From the NCBI RefSeq assembly GCF_921293875.1, contig NZ_CAKLDI010000001.1, forward strand, positions 2,419,915 through 2,483,914: DNA of 64,000 nt, in the 5' to 3' direction. The translations under genes and the position numbers were made by a program. Numbering within the stretch: position 1 is the first letter of the stretch; every line of letters starts with the position of its first letter. Under the pieces are notes generated by a model. That model was not told the DNA's origin. It did not search any database and worked only from the letters and a program-made list of their open reading frames with translations. Origin of the DNA: Vibrio stylophorae. GTDB taxonomy: Bacteria; Pseudomonadota; Gammaproteobacteria; Enterobacterales; Vibrionaceae. Positions 39,619-49,584 of this stretch are shown here, in pieces.

Positions 39619-42537
39619 ATGCCATTTGCATTGGGACAGCGCTGGATCAGCGACAGCGAAAGTGATTTAGGTTTAGGTACTGTGATTGCGGTTGAAGCCC
39701 GCACTGTAACCCTTTTGTTTCCAGCCAGTGAAGAGAATCGCGTCTATGCACGCAATGATGCCCCTTTAACCCGTGTGATGTTTAATCCCGGCGATCAAAT
39801 TCAAAGCCATGAAGGCTGGGAGCTTTTAGTCGCGCAAGTGGAAGAGCAAGGCGGCCTACTCACCTACCACGGCACTCGTATTGATACCAGCGAAACTGAC
39901 GTCGCACTGCGTGAAATTTTGCTGTGCCACACCATTCAACTGAGCAAACCTCAAGACAAACTCTTTGCTGGTCAAATCGATCGCATGGATCGTTTTGCCC
40001 TGCGCTATCGCGCTTTGCAACATCAACAGCAGCAACAAACCGGTGAACTGCGTGGCCTCACAGGCATGCGCGCAAGCCTGATTCCACACCAGCTGTACAT
40101 CGCCCATGAAGTGGGTCGCCGCTATGCGCCGCGTGTACTCTTGGCTGATGAAGTTGGCTTGGGTAAAACCATTGAAGCTGGGATGATCATTCACCAGCAA
40201 GTGCTATCACACCGCGCTGAGCGCGTGCTGATCGTGGTGCCTGAAACCCTACAGCACCAATGGCTAGTCGAGATGATGCGCCGCTTTAACCTGCATTTCT
40301 CTATTTTTGATGAAGAGCGCTGCCTGGAAGCCGATGCCCGCAACCCATTTGAGACCGCGCAATTTGTGTTGCTGTCTATCGATTTTCTGCGTAAGCATCG
40401 CCAGCGCTGTGAAGAGCTCTGCGCGGCTGATTGGGATCTTTTGGTGGTGGATGAAGCGCACCATCTCACTTGGTCTGAAGAAAAAGCCAGCCGTGAATAT
40501 CAAATTATTGAATCGCTCGCAGAGCACACCCCAGGCGTACTATTGCTAACTGCAACACCAGAGCAGCTTGGCCACCAAAGCCACTTTGCACGCCTGCGTT
40601 TGCTCGACCCAGATCGTTTCTATGACTACCCTGCCTTTGTTGAAGAGGAAAAAGCTTACGCGCCCGTCGCAGAAGCGGTCAATGCGCTCAACCAAAGCGC
40701 CGAACTCCCCGCGGATGCTGAGCAAACCCTTCGCGATAAACTCAACGATGCCGTTAGCCTAGAAGCACTAGCTGTTTTAACCGATGCCAATAGCGATTCA
40801 GCAGCGCAGCTCAATGCGCGCCAAACGCTGGTTCAGCAACTAATGGATCGCCACGGCACGGGTCGTATTTTGTTCCGCAACACCCGCGGCGGCGTCAAAG
40901 GTTTTCAGCAACGTCAGCTAACACTCATTCCACTGGCAATGCCAACCCAGTACGAAACAGCATTGAAAGTTGCCTCGATCATGAACAAGCGTTTAGATGA
41001 CGCAGGCAAGACCAAGCAATACCTCTATCCAGAAGAGATCTATCAACAATTTGAAGGCGATGGCGACAGTGCAACCTGGTGGCGTTTCGACCCTCGTATC
41101 GACTGGCTGCTTGAACATCTCAAAGCCAATCGCCAAGAAAAAATTTTGGTGATCTGTGGTAAAGCCAGCACCGCACTCAGCATTGAGCAGGCGCTGCGTG
41201 AGCGCGAAGGGATCCGTGGCACTGTCTTCCATGAAGGCATGACCATTATCGAGCGCGATAAAGCGGCCGCTTACTTTGCGCAAGAGGAAGCTGGTGCGCA
41301 GGTGCTGATCTGTTCTGAAATTGGCTCTGAGGGTCGTAACTTCCAGTTCGCGCACCAATTGGTGATGTTTGATCTGCCAATGAACCCAGACTTGCTCGAA
41401 CAACGTATTGGCCGTCTTGATCGCATTGGTCAGCGTCAAACCATCGAAATTTTCGTCCCGCTACTTGCTGGCGGCGCACAGGAAAAATTGGCAACTTGGT
41501 ATCATCAAGGCCTCAATGCCTTTGAAGAAACCTGCCCGACAGGTCGCGCAGTCTATGATCAATTTGGTGATGCCGTCGTCGCATCGCTCGCCAATAATCA
41601 GCCTACAGATAGCGACTTTGAAGCGCTGGTTAACGATAGCCGTGAGCTGCATAATGCACTCAAAGCAAAACTAGAAGCCGGACGCGATCGCCTATTGGAG
41701 CAACACTCAAACGGCGGCGCAGCTGCTGAAGCATTGGCAGAACGTATTGCCAATCATGATGGCGATACCGAACTCGTTGCTTTTGCCTTGGGCTTGTTTG
41801 ATACCGCAGGTCTGCATCAAGATGACAAAGGCGATAACGCCATTGTGCTGCATCCATCAGAGCATATGCTGTTAGCAAGCTATCCGGGTCTACCACAAGA
41901 TGGTTGTACCATCACCTTTGAACGCGATGTCGCGCTTTCTCGTGAAGATGTGCAATTTGTCAGCTGGGAGCACCCGCTGGTGCAAGGCGGCATTGAAATG
42001 CTACTGGCTGAAGGTGCGGGCACCACAGCTGTTTCCGTGTTGAAAAATAAAGCGCTACCTGCAGGCACCCTATTCCTTGAACTCATTTATACCGTTCAAG
42101 CACAGGCACCAAAACGCACCGGTATTCATCAGTTCCTCCCTGCTACACCCATTCGTGTACTGCTGGATAACAAAGGTAACGATCTTGCAGCGCAGGTTGA
42201 ATTTGACAGCTTCCACCGTCAGCTCAGCCCAATCAATCGACATCTTGCCAGCAAGGTGGTGAACTCAGTTCAAACGGCGGTTCACCAACTGATTCAACAT
42301 GGCGATATTGCGGCAGAAAAACAGGGGCTGGCGATTCGTGAACAAGCCAAAACCACCATGCAGCAGATGCTTGGTAACGAGCGCGATCGTTTAGTGAATT
42401 TAAAGGCAGTGAATCCCAACATTCGCGATGTGGAAATTGAACAGATTGCTGAGCAGATTGAAACCCTCAGTCAATCCATCGATAGCGCGCAGATTGGCCT
42501 CGATTCGCTACGCCTGATTGTGGTTTCGCACAATTAA
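39619..42537 (+). CDS. rapA: RNA polymerase-associated ATP-dependent factor RapA
   Basis: This SWI2/SNF2-type translocase binds RNA polymerase and recycles it after transcription. The 972-aa product has N-terminal Tudor-like domains ([17 protein letters not shown]), helicase motif [14 protein letters not shown], motif [10 protein letters not shown], motif [12 protein letters not shown], and the C-terminal helicase lobe with [17 protein letters not shown] and [14 protein letters not shown] 165-bp gap after idi must hold its promoter; none was confidently identified. rapA-rluA adjacency is conserved. Confidence 0.97.
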   Translation: MPFALGQRWISDSESDLGLGTVIAVEARTVTLLFPASEENRVYARNDAPLTRVMFNPGDQIQSHEGWELLVAQVEEQGGLLTYHGTRIDTSETDVALREILLCHTIQLSKPQDKLFAGQIDRMDRFALRYRALQHQQQQQTGELRGLTGMRASLIPHQLYIAHEVGRRYAPRVLLADEVGLGKTIEAGMIIHQQVLSHRAERVLIVVPETLQHQWLVEMMRRFNLHFSIFDEERCLEADARNPFETAQFVLLSIDFLRKHRQRCEELCAADWDLLVVDEAHHLTWSEEKASREYQIIESLAEHTPGVLLLTATPEQLGHQSHFARLRLLDPDRFYDYPAFVEEEKAYAPVAEAVNALNQSAELPADAEQTLRDKLNDAVSLEALAVLTDANSDSAAQLNARQTLVQQLMDRHGTGRILFRNTRGGVKGFQQRQLTLIPLAMPTQYETALKVASIMNKRLDDAGKTKQYLYPEEIYQQFEGDGDSATWWRFDPRIDWLLEHLKANRQEKILVICGKASTALSIEQALREREGIRGTVFHEGMTIIERDKAAAYFAQEEAGAQVLICSEIGSEGRNFQFAHQLVMFDLPMNPDLLEQRIGRLDRIGQRQTIEIFVPLLAGGAQEKLATWYHQGLNAFEETCPTGRAVYDQFGDAVVASLANNQPTDSDFEALVNDSRELHNALKAKLEAGRDRLLEQHSNGGAAAEALAERIANHDGDTELVAFALGLFDTAGLHQDDKGDNAIVLHPSEHMLLASYPGLPQDGCTITFERDVALSREDVQFVSWEHPLVQGGIEMLLAEGAGTTAVSVLKNKALPAGTLFLELIYTVQAQAPKRTGIHQFLPATPIRVLLDNKGNDLAAQVEFDSFHRQLSPINRHLASKVVNSVQTAVHQLIQHGDIAAEKQGLAIREQAKTTMQQMLGNERDRLVNLKAVNPNIRDVEIEQIAEQIETLSQSIDSAQIGLDSLRLIVVSHN

Positions 42538-42657
42538 TCCACTGCAACAAAATGCGGATAAGCGGTGTGAGATCTCACTTTTGAAAAAAGTGTGCTCACA
42601 CCGATTCGCGCTCAGAAATCCCCACATGCTACAATCTCCAACCTTTTTAGCCTTGTT

Positions 42658-43404
42658 ATGAGTAAACGCAAAGATATGAGCAATCCTTTGCCCGCCTTTG
42701 AATATCATCCACCAACAGATCCTTGGTTGTCTGTTGTGTATGAAGATGATGACATTATCGTGATCGATAAACCCTCTGGGCTACTCTCTGTACCAGGGCG
42801 CGAGCCTGAACATCATGACAGCGCTTATTTGCGCGTGGTGAGTCAGCACCCATTGGCGCAAATTGTTCATCGCCTCGATATGGCAACCTCTGGCATCGTT
42901 CTTTTTGCTAAGCACAAACAAGCCGAACGCCACCTCAAAGCACAGTTTCGCGATCGTATTCCACAAAAACGCTATATCGCGCGCGTTTGGGGTCATCTCA
43001 AACAAGATGCAGGTGAAATCGATTTGCCACTGATTTGCGACTGGCCAAATCGTCCAAAACAGAAAGTTTGCTTTGAGCAAGGTAAGCCGTCACAAACAGG
43101 CTTTGAAGTCTTAGCACGGGAAACCCGTGAAGATGGCATGACCACCAGCGTAGTGGATCTCAAACCCATTACAGGCCGCTCGCACCAGCTACGTGTTCAT
43201 ATGATGAGTTTGGGACATGAAATTATTGGTGATGGCTTTTACGCGCGTCCAATGGCGCAAGCCATGACCCAGCGTTTAGAGCTGCATGCGCTTGAATTGA
43301 CCTTAAAACACCCACGTACCAACCAGTGGTGTCACTTCTTTGCACCTTGCGATTTCTATCCTGAAGTCAGCGCTAAACTCCACACCGAACTACCGCAAGA
43401 TTAA
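42658..43404 (+). CDS. rluA: Dual-specificity rRNA/tRNA pseudouridine synthase RluA
   Basis: RluA isomerises U746 of 23S rRNA and U32 of several tRNAs. The product is 248 aa from ATG 42658; ATG 42676 (MSNPLPAF) is an equally possible start with no strong ribosome binding site for either. The catalytic Asp lies in VHRLDMATSG, and the family blocks DKPSGLLSVPGR, DLPLICDWPNRPKQKV and PITGRSHQLRVHM are present. It follows rapA with a 120-bp gap. Confidence 0.94.
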   Translation: MSKRKDMSNPLPAFEYHPPTDPWLSVVYEDDDIIVIDKPSGLLSVPGREPEHHDSAYLRVVSQHPLAQIVHRLDMATSGIVLFAKHKQAERHLKAQFRDRIPQKRYIARVWGHLKQDAGEIDLPLICDWPNRPKQKVCFEQGKPSQTGFEVLARETREDGMTTSVVDLKPITGRSHQLRVHMMSLGHEIIGDGFYARPMAQAMTQRLELHALELTLKHPRTNQWCHFFAPCDFYPEVSAKLHTELPQD

Positions 43405-43428
43405 CGCTTAGCAGATAAGCGAAAAAAA

Positions 43429-43731
43429 TCAGCGACCTAAGGTATACCATTGCATGGCTTGCTCACGCAGCCGTGCAATCATCTCCTTTTCCGGCGGCAT
43501 TACCTTGATTTGTGGCCATCCATATTGTTTCAGCACATGTTTCACCAATAGCGTTTGCCATGCATGACGTTTGATTTGATCTTGCATACTTGCCCCTGTC
43601 TTATGGGAAAAGACATAGATCTCGTTGAGCAAAGCACGGTGCTGCTGCAATACATCCTCAACAACCGTCATAAAAGCTAAATCTTCGCGCATGATATTGA
43701 AAATGGATGGAAAAAAAGAATTATGCCCCAT
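43429..43731 (-). CDS. Small hypothetical protein
   Basis: I do not recognise this 100-aa frame. It lacks signal peptide and TM segments, is rich in His, Gln and Met, and looks helical (MTVVEDVLQQHRALLNEIY, QIKRHAWQTLLVKHVLKQY), ending MPPEKEMIARLREQAMQWYTLGR. Starts at 43731 or internal ATGs at 43692 and 43671 are possible; no clear ribosome binding site decides. It converges with rluA with a 24-bp gap. The coding signal is moderate: regular codon use and the absence of a competing frame. Confidence 0.6.
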   Translation of the reverse strand: MGHNSFFPSIFNIMREDLAFMTVVEDVLQQHRALLNEIYVFSHKTGASMQDQIKRHAWQTLLVKHVLKQYGWPQIKVMPPEKEMIARLREQAMQWYTLGR

Positions 43732-43767
43732 GGCACATATTCACATCCGTGAGGTTAAACACAGTTC

Positions 43768-43795
43768 AAAAAAAATGCGCCAAAAGGCGCATTTT
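43768..43795 (-). terminator. Terminator of the I9-like lipoprotein gene
   Basis: AAAATGCGCC / GGCGCATTTT with a 4-nt A loop, followed leftwards by further T, downstream of the gene at 43831-44163. Confidence 0.82.
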
Positions 43796-43830
43796 CTTGA
43801 ATATAAACCGAAAAATATCAGTTTATCGAA

Positions 43831-44163
43831 CTATTGAATGGTCACAATACCATCCACTTCAACATACTCAACCGCACTATCACAGCGCAGTTGCTGAACC
43901 GCATTTGGTGTACTGTCGATTACAAAGGCTTGAATCAATTCAAACTGCATCACCACGGGCGCTTGAATCATATTGGCAAGACGCGTGGCCTCTTGCGCGG
44001 TATTGCTCCCCTCTTTCAAACCAACGATAAAACGAGTGGCATCAGCGAGCTCACCTGAAAGTGGTGCAGGGTCTGCGCAAGGTGGCGGGTCAATGGTCAA
44101 CACACACCCCGAAAGGCCGAGTACAATCGAGCACACACTCATCACCATCAATAAACGCTTCAT
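43831..44163 (-). CDS. Lipoprotein with an inhibitor I9 (subtilisin propeptide)-like domain
   Basis: A 110-aa protein with a lipoprotein signal peptide: a lysine/arginine start, hydrophobic core LLMVMSVCSIVLGL and lipobox LSGC giving Cys20. The mature part has the pattern of a subtilisin propeptide/inhibitor I9 domain: FIVGLKEGSN, a middle helix QEATRLANMIQ, the strand FELIQAFVIDSTPNAVQQL and the ending AVEYVEVDGIVTI. No protease is attached or encoded nearby. A free I9 domain on a lipid anchor would be a membrane-tethered serine-protease inhibitor or chaperone; that is inference. It is monocistronic. Confidence 0.75.
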   Translation of the reverse strand: MKRLLMVMSVCSIVLGLSGCVLTIDPPPCADPAPLSGELADATRFIVGLKEGSNTAQEATRLANMIQAPVVMQFELIQAFVIDSTPNAVQQLRCDSAVEYVEVDGIVTIQ

Positions 44164-44429
44164 AACAAAATCCCTTGGTTATTTGTTCTCAATGAGACAG
44201 GAGCAATTCATTGATTGCTCGATTAATTTTAACAGTATGACAGGCATCTGTTAAAACACAACCAATGCTATCTGCAGGCCAATTCTTCATATATTAGTTT
44301 TGCGCTGGCTCTAAATCTTGTCATCCAAAATAGAGATATTGCTTTATATCCAACGGGAGCTCATAGCACTGTGAAAAATTGCTGCGTCTGATTAACATAA
44401 TGTCCCGTCCTGATATAGGTTGGCACATT

Positions 44430-45005
44430 TTAAGTATAAAACGCCCGATGTACTTCATCGGGTGTTTTGTATTTCAGTCCCGTATGAGGTCGCTGTTCGT
44501 TATACAAAGTCACAGATTCAGCCACCATTCTTCTGGCTTCCTGCAAATCCCTTGGTTTTATCAACAAATACTCCTGCTTTAAAATCCCATTTACTCTTTC
44601 TGCTAATGCGTTTTGATAGCAGTCATAGCCATCTGTCATTGAACATGTAATGCCATGTTTTTGATGCAGTGCTTGATACTCTCGAGAGTAGTATTGAATG
44701 CCTCGGTCTGAATGATGAATCAGCGCTGTGCTTCTTCGTTTACTCTTCAGTGCCTTAATGAAGGCTTGCTTTACTGATTGGGTCTTTAAGTTGTCGTCCA
44801 CGTGATAACCCACGATTTTCTGAGAGTAGGCATCAGTGACAAGGCTTAGATAGGCTTTACCCTTGAGTGTGGGAAGGTAGGTAATATCTGCTACCCACAA
44901 CTGCTCAGGTTGATTGGGTTTAAAGCCTGCTTTTAGATAGTTTTGATGACAATAGAAGTGATGTCGACTGTGCGTCGTTCGATGATAGGCGCGTTGGTTA
45001 GGCAC
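44430..45005 (-). pseudogene. IS3-family transposase OrfB, N-terminally deleted
   Basis: About 190 codons of the rve/DDE integrase core remain. The catalytic triad is visible: Asp in WVADITYLP, Asp in IHHSDRGIQY and Glu in NALAERVNGILKQEYL. The C-terminus with YNEQRPHTGLKYKTPDEVH is complete. The N-terminal HTH part of OrfB is gone, because the frame joins OrfA remnants at about 45005 where no natural start exists (only GTG). It cannot be a functional transposase without its partner. Confidence 0.85.
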
Positions 45006-45202
45006 TAGTAATCAGGTGTTCCTTGATTCCAATCTAGACGGCCATACTTACGAAGCCAACCTAAAACCGTACTTCAACCTTGGATGCCATAGCGCTCTTG
45101 CGCTTGTGTGTAGCTTAGCTCGCCTTTTTCTACTTGGTCGACAACAGCGAGTTTAAAGGTAAGGGAATAATCTCTTTGTGTTCGCTTGTGGGTTGATTTC
45201 AT
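45006..45202 (-). pseudogene. IS3-family OrfA fragment with in-frame stops
   Basis: From ATG 45202 a frame reads MKSTHKRTQRDYSLTFKLAV, then a TGA at codon 43 (45076-45074), then STVLGWLRKYGRLDWNQGTPDY and TAG at 45007-45005. This is the N-terminal helix-turn-helix of OrfA carrying a nonsense codon and cut short by the deletion. Confidence 0.8.
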
Positions 45203-45261
45203 AACACTCTCCAATTTGATGGTCAGAAAGTGTCAACCGTATTTAGGACGGGTCACACAAA

Positions 45262-45294
45262 ATATAAAAGCCAGCGAAGCATACCTCGCTGGCT
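45262..45294 (-). terminator. Terminator of the ridA operon
   Basis: AGCCAGCGA / TCGCTGGCT with an 8-nt loop, followed leftwards by TTTTATATTTTG. Confidence 0.8.
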
Positions 45295-45334
45295 CAAACA
45301 CAAATATTAATCGTTCAAATTGAGTGGTTGATAT

Positions 45335-45712
45335 TTAAGCGATTTCAGCAATCACTTCAATTTCAACCTTAGCCTCCATGGGCAAACGAGCAACCTGAAC
45401 ACAAGTACGCGCCGGATAAATCTCATTAAAATGCTCGCTATATACTGCATTTACTGCAGCAAAATCAGCCATATCACTGAGAAAAACACTCGCTTTCACC
45501 ACGTTATTCAAGGTCAAATCACGCGTAGCTAAAATTGCTTTAATATTCTGAATACTCTGTTCTGCCTGTTCAGCTACATCAGCAGAAATCACCGTCATGG
45601 TTTCTGGAACCACAGGCAGTTGCCCAGATACAAAAATCAAATTCCCTGTTTGCATTGCCTGCGAATAAGGACCAATTGCTTTCGGTGCGTTTTCAGAGAA
45701 AATTACTTGCAT
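45335..45712 (-). CDS. ridA: 2-iminobutanoate/2-iminopropanoate deaminase RidA
   Basis: RidA hydrolyses reactive enamines and imines such as 2-aminoacrylate, released by PLP-dependent eliminases, to keto acids and ammonia. The 125-aa product has the YjgF/RidA fold with FVSGQLPV, the NNVVKASVFLSDM strand and the active-site arginine Arg102 in YPARTCVQVARLP, so it belongs to the true deaminating subfamily rather than the Arg-lacking Rid2-7 type. It overlaps the preceding PatB-type gene by 1 nt (TAATG), which ties it to that enzyme. It is the last gene of the leftward cluster. Confidence 0.93.
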   Translation of the reverse strand: MQVIFSENAPKAIGPYSQAMQTGNLIFVSGQLPVVPETMTVISADVAEQAEQSIQNIKAILATRDLTLNNVVKASVFLSDMADFAAVNAVYSEHFNEIYPARTCVQVARLPMEAKVEIEVIAEIA

Positions 45713-46896
45713 TATTTATTTTTAACCTCTTGTTCATATGCTTTTTTTATAGCATTCATTGCGCCAATTAGGGTGTCCATGTGACAAGCGGTATTCATAC
45801 GAACAAAGCCCGCACCACCCTTGCCGAATTTTTCCCCCTCGTTGATGCCTAAGCCATGTTTTGCCAGCAATTGCTTGAGCCCTGCGCCTGGAATATTCCA
45901 CTGCGAAAAATCCAACCAAACAAGGTAAGTTGCATCGGGCTCAATCAACTGCACAGCAATATCGTTATCTTTAAGAAAAGCGCGAATGTAATCCAAATTC
46001 GTTTGAAGATAACCAACCAAGCCATCAATGTAGTAGTCACATTCACCGCTGTACGCGACCGTATTGGCCAGAGCGCCAAGAATGGAATAATCAAAGTGCA
46101 TACGTGAAGCCGCTTGCTGGAAGCGCGTCTTCAACTCTTCATCGCAGATCATCAAATAAGATGCATACATACCATGAATATTGAAGGTCTTTCCTGACGC
46201 ACTCACAATCATCGCGTGCTGCTCAACATTTTCACCAATCGATAAATATGGAACATGCTGCTTTCCGTCATAGTAAATATCGCCATGTACTTCATCACTA
46301 AATACCATAACGCCATGACAACTACAGATACGGTGAATTTGCAAAAGCTCTTCTTTAGAGAAAGCTTTACCTACAGGGTTATGCGGATTACACAACACCA
46401 TCACTTTACAACGCGGGTCGCTAGCTTGTGCTTCAAGCTCTTCAAAATCGACTTGATATTGGCGAGTTTGCGCATTAAATACCAATTCGTTTTCCAGCAT
46501 GATACGACCATTCACATCGAGTAAATGCCCAAAATTGTGGAACGCAGGCGTTTGAACAATGACCTTATCACCGGCCACCGTAAACGCGTCTAATACAATT
46601 TTCATCGCCACGATAATGCCCGAGAAGTAGATAAAGTGCTGTGGCGCAACGCTCATGTTATGACGACGCTGATAATAGCCTGCCAAGGCCTCATTCAATG
46701 CGCTTGGCACCCCTTCACCGTATGCCAAAATACCTTCATCAATTTTTGATTTAAGCGCATCAACAATTTCTTGTGGTGCACGAAAATCAGTATCAGCACA
46801 ACCCATTGGATAACTCACGAGTGAACCTTCTTGGTCCCACTTCCAACATTGTGTGCCTTTACGATCAATGAATTGCTCAAAATTATGTTTCATCAT
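45712..46896 (-). CDS. MalY/PatB-type PLP-dependent C-S lyase (aminotransferase class I/II)
   Basis: A fold-type I PLP enzyme of the MalY/PatB family, whose members cleave cystathionine, cystine or S-alkylcysteines to pyruvate, ammonia and a thiol. The 394-aa product has the N-terminal DRKGTQCWKWD and GCADTDFRAP motifs, CNPHNPVGKAFS, FSDEVHGDIYYDG and the lysine in SASGKTFNIHGMY. The ATG follows a GGAG. It stands between a carrier (11 bp upstream) and ridA (1-nt overlap), so the products of beta-elimination are likely handled by RidA. A true transaminase role cannot be excluded. Confidence 0.88.
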   Translation of the reverse strand: MMKHNFEQFIDRKGTQCWKWDQEGSLVSYPMGCADTDFRAPQEIVDALKSKIDEGILAYGEGVPSALNEALAGYYQRRHNMSVAPQHFIYFSGIIVAMKIVLDAFTVAGDKVIVQTPAFHNFGHLLDVNGRIMLENELVFNAQTRQYQVDFEELEAQASDPRCKVMVLCNPHNPVGKAFSKEELLQIHRICSCHGVMVFSDEVHGDIYYDGKQHVPYLSIGENVEQHAMIVSASGKTFNIHGMYASYLMICDEELKTRFQQAASRMHFDYSILGALANTVAYSGECDYYIDGLVGYLQTNLDYIRAFLKDNDIAVQLIEPDATYLVWLDFSQWNIPGAGLKQLLAKHGLGINEGEKFGKGGAGFVRMNTACHMDTLIGAMNAIKKAYEQEVKNK

Positions 46897-46907
46897 AAAT
46901 ACTCCAA

Positions 46908-48164
46908 TTATGCCGACGCTTCAGTTGTTTGTTTTTTTGCTTTTAATTTGAGGATGCCGAGCACACCGACAAAGCCCACGCAAGTCATCGCCACCATGTA
47001 CGTGAAAATCATTTTGTATGCTGTTTCTGCAGGGTAAGCGTCAAGCCAGCCACCAACTTGGCTATAGATAAATGCATCTGGTGAATAACCAAGAACAGAG
47101 ATAATACCAACGGCTGCGCCAGTCGAGCCCACAGGGATTTTTGCTTCGTTCATCGTTGCAAATTGGATGCCGCGCAAGCCGTATACCATAAACGCTGTCG
47201 ATAGTGTCAGCATGATGATGAACCAGTAAGATGCTGTATTCGGTAATACCACAAGACCAACACCAGATAGCGCAGCAAACAAAAGGAAGATAGCAACTGA
47301 TTTTGTTGGTGAACCTATTTTATCTGCAACAGTACCAGCCAGTGGGCTAGAAAGGATACCGATGCCATATTGACGAATGATCGAAACAACACCAACCAGC
47401 GCAGTAGGAACCATGAAGACGTTTTGCATATACGGCGTGGTGTAAGATTGCAGCGCGTACACACAGTAAGCCGCAAATACAATCAAAGAAACTAACCACA
47501 ATCCAGGCGTCATCAAAAGCGCTTTAATTGCAGCCACAGTAATAACTGGCTCAGAGTCTTCATTACTCTCATCATTTGGCAACAAAAATAGTGTCAATAG
47601 ACCAAGGCCAACATATAGCGATCCGTAGAAAATCAGCGTAGTACGAATGCCGCTCACCGCAGAGCTTGCCAGTTCAACAAATGCTAGAGCAGCAAATGCT
47701 ACGCCCATTCCCATAGCAGCACGAATACCTTCTGAATAACCAAAGAATTTACCTTGATCTTTCTCACCGCCCAAAATGCGAACTGCCTTCACGAATGCCG
47801 ACCAGAAAGTCAAAATAGTCGTAATCGCCATTGCCCCCATGATAATTACCATCGAGTTATACGACGGTAATGTTGCATACCAGAAAGTTAATAATCCGGT
47901 ACCAATCAAAGAAAATACAAGAAGAGACTTAGGTTTAAACTTATCAGCGACAAAACCACCGGGGATATAACACATCAAAGAAACAGTACCAAAGATACTA
48001 CTCAGTGCACCAATTTCAGCATTAGTTAAAGAAAGCGCCTGCATCAATGGTTCATAAAGAACCTCTCGAAGATACGCAACCTTATAAATAATACCAGCAG
48101 CAGTTCCAAGAACAAACAGCGTCAAATAACGCTGAAATGTAGTTAGTTGTTTATTTTCAGACAT
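46908..48164 (-). CDS. Major facilitator superfamily carrier
   Basis: A 418-aa inner-membrane protein with 12 predicted TM helices. It resembles the YihN/YqcE-like MFS group (FGTVSLMCYIPGGFVADKFKPK in the first loop, RGIQFATMNEAKIP and VLGYSPDAFIY later), which has mostly undefined organic substrates. A clear AAGGAAATAAAA precedes the ATG. It is the second carrier in the cluster and sits directly before the C-S lyase, so it likely imports the lyase substrate or exports the product; direction is inference. Confidence 0.87.
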   Translation of the reverse strand: MSENKQLTTFQRYLTLFVLGTAAGIIYKVAYLREVLYEPLMQALSLTNAEIGALSSIFGTVSLMCYIPGGFVADKFKPKSLLVFSLIGTGLLTFWYATLPSYNSMVIIMGAMAITTILTFWSAFVKAVRILGGEKDQGKFFGYSEGIRAAMGMGVAFAALAFVELASSAVSGIRTTLIFYGSLYVGLGLLTLFLLPNDESNEDSEPVITVAAIKALLMTPGLWLVSLIVFAAYCVYALQSYTTPYMQNVFMVPTALVGVVSIIRQYGIGILSSPLAGTVADKIGSPTKSVAIFLLFAALSGVGLVVLPNTASYWFIIMLTLSTAFMVYGLRGIQFATMNEAKIPVGSTGAAVGIISVLGYSPDAFIYSQVGGWLDAYPAETAYKMIFTYMVAMTCVGFVGVLGILKLKAKKQTTEASA

Positions 48165-48273
48165 TTTTATTTCCTTTTAAAAAAATTACATTTTCGAAAG
48201 CAAAGCGATACCAACTCCACCGCCGAATAGAATAGAGAATTGACATTTTATATACCAAGCGACTTGATATCTT

Positions 48274-49584
48274 TTATTTGAATTTTGTCTCCGGTGCATA
48301 ACGAGTACAGACAATCGCACCAAACATTAATGTCACGACGCAAATCTTCAATGCGAAAGCAACACCATAATCTTCAGAAATAATAGGGAATAGGAAAGTT
48401 CCAAGACCACTACCTAGTCGACTCATCGAAACTACAAAACCAACACCGGCACCTATTGATTCATTAGGAAACAACTCCGGCGGATACACAGTATCTAATA
48501 CACAAGAAGCAGATAACCCCAATGAAAACAATCCAAAGAAAATTGACATAGCTACAAATGAGTGTTCCATCATCACGATAACTAGCGATAAAGTAATTGC
48601 CGAAAAATAAAACCCACCAATTAGAAACTCACGCCTAGACAATCGATTAACAAGAAATACACCAATAAGAGATCCAATCACGAGCGCGCTATTATAAATC
48701 AACCCAGTATAATATACCGAATGAACACCAACGCCTTTTAAAATAACAGGAATAAATGTGCCAATAGCAAAGTAAGGAATCACCTGACAAGCATAAAACA
48801 CAGAACCTACAAATGTATTCGCTCGCAATTCTTTACCAAAAATCGAACTAAATGATGTTGTCTGTCTATCATTTTCATAATGTTCTAATCGAATCGGATT
48901 AGAAAAATAACGTTCAACTACTTGTTGAGCTTTTTCAGGATAACCATGACTGAAAAGCCAATTGGGTGATTCAGGGGTCTGCCAGCGAACGAGCATCGTT
49001 AAAAAAGCTGGGACTGAACTTGTCGCCAAAACTAAACGCCAATTATCGCCAGTAGATTCACCGAGCCAGTAGCCAATGCAAAATGACAACATATAACCAA
49101 GCCCCCAAGTCACAATCATTGAGCCCAGCACTGATCCTCGATGGCGTTTCGGTAAAATCTCACTAATCAGCGATAAACCCACTACGTAATCAGCACCGAG
49201 AGATAAACCAATCAACAAGCGAACAACTAATAAAACTTCAGTCGTATGAACAAAACATTGGACGACCGATAGCGCAAAAATCGCAACCATAGACCATCGA
49301 TATAAATTGAGGCGACCAAGACGATCAACAAAAATACCAGAAATCAAGCTCCCAAATAGAAGTCCCAGTAACGATGCTGCGCCCAGCAATCCCAACCAAT
49401 AGGCATTTAGCGTTAATTCACTTCCTGCCATTCCAAGTGCAATACCAATAATACCAAGCACATAACCATCTGTAAGGTGCCCCCCCATGCCTCCCAATGC
49501 GGCATAAACATGAACAGATTGAAACGGAGCATCATCTAACGTGGTCTCGCTAGGTATTCGTGCAAGTTTTCTGGATATATCCAT
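48274..49584 (-). CDS. MFS carrier of the sugar-porter type
   Basis: A transporter of about 436 aa with 12 TM helices and the sugar-porter-like signatures GSLISGIFVDRLGRLNLYR after TM2, GLSLGADYVVGLSLISEI in TM4-5, PKRHRGSVLGSM and SPNWLFSHGYPEKA before the central loop, and PELFPNESIGAGVGF late. The N-terminal start is unsure: ATG 49584 (MDISRKLA) is chosen; ATG 49593 or 49638 are possible. It is the first gene of the leftward cluster, opposite the DauR-like regulator. Substrate unknown; these proteins also carry organic acids and aromatic compounds. Confidence 0.85.
   Translation of the reverse strand: MDISRKLARIPSETTLDDAPFQSVHVYAALGGMGGHLTDGYVLGIIGIALGMAGSELTLNAYWLGLLGAASLLGLLFGSLISGIFVDRLGRLNLYRWSMVAIFALSVVQCFVHTTEVLLVVRLLIGLSLGADYVVGLSLISEILPKRHRGSVLGSMIVTWGLGYMLSFCIGYWLGESTGDNWRLVLATSSVPAFLTMLVRWQTPESPNWLFSHGYPEKAQQVVERYFSNPIRLEHYENDRQTTSFSSIFGKELRANTFVGSVFYACQVIPYFAIGTFIPVILKGVGVHSVYYTGLIYNSALVIGSLIGVFLVNRLSRREFLIGGFYFSAITLSLVIVMMEHSFVAMSIFFGLFSLGLSASCVLDTVYPPELFPNESIGAGVGFVVSMSRLGSGLGTFLFPIISEDYGVAFALKICVVTLMFGAIVCTRYAPETKFK

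Larger units (their letters stand above)
44401..45257 (-). mobile_element. Defective IS3-family insertion sequence
   Basis: The element is bounded by imperfect inverted repeats: TGTCCCGTCCTGATATAGG at the left and, on the opposite strand, TGTGACCCGTCCTAAATACG at the right; both continue to GGTTG(A/G)CAC. At 857 bp it is shorter than a full IS3 member (about 1.2 kb). Inside are the start of OrfA with a nonsense codon and the C-terminal two thirds of OrfB, so an internal deletion removed the middle. No clear 3-4 bp target duplication flanks it. It lies just beyond the ridA terminator. Confidence 0.85.

Noticed and set aside
39185-39631. A 148-codon leftward frame across idi and the rapA promoter region
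   Set aside because: Overlaps idi, whose catalytic motifs are intact, and has no recognisable content.
40993-41439. A 148-codon leftward frame inside rapA
   Set aside because: Antisense shadow; rapA is continuous and conserved here.
43405-43428. Hairpin CGCTTA-N5-TAAGCG followed by A7, considered as terminator of rluA
   Set aside because: The run after the stem is A, not T, on the rluA strand, and on the other strand the T run precedes the stem.
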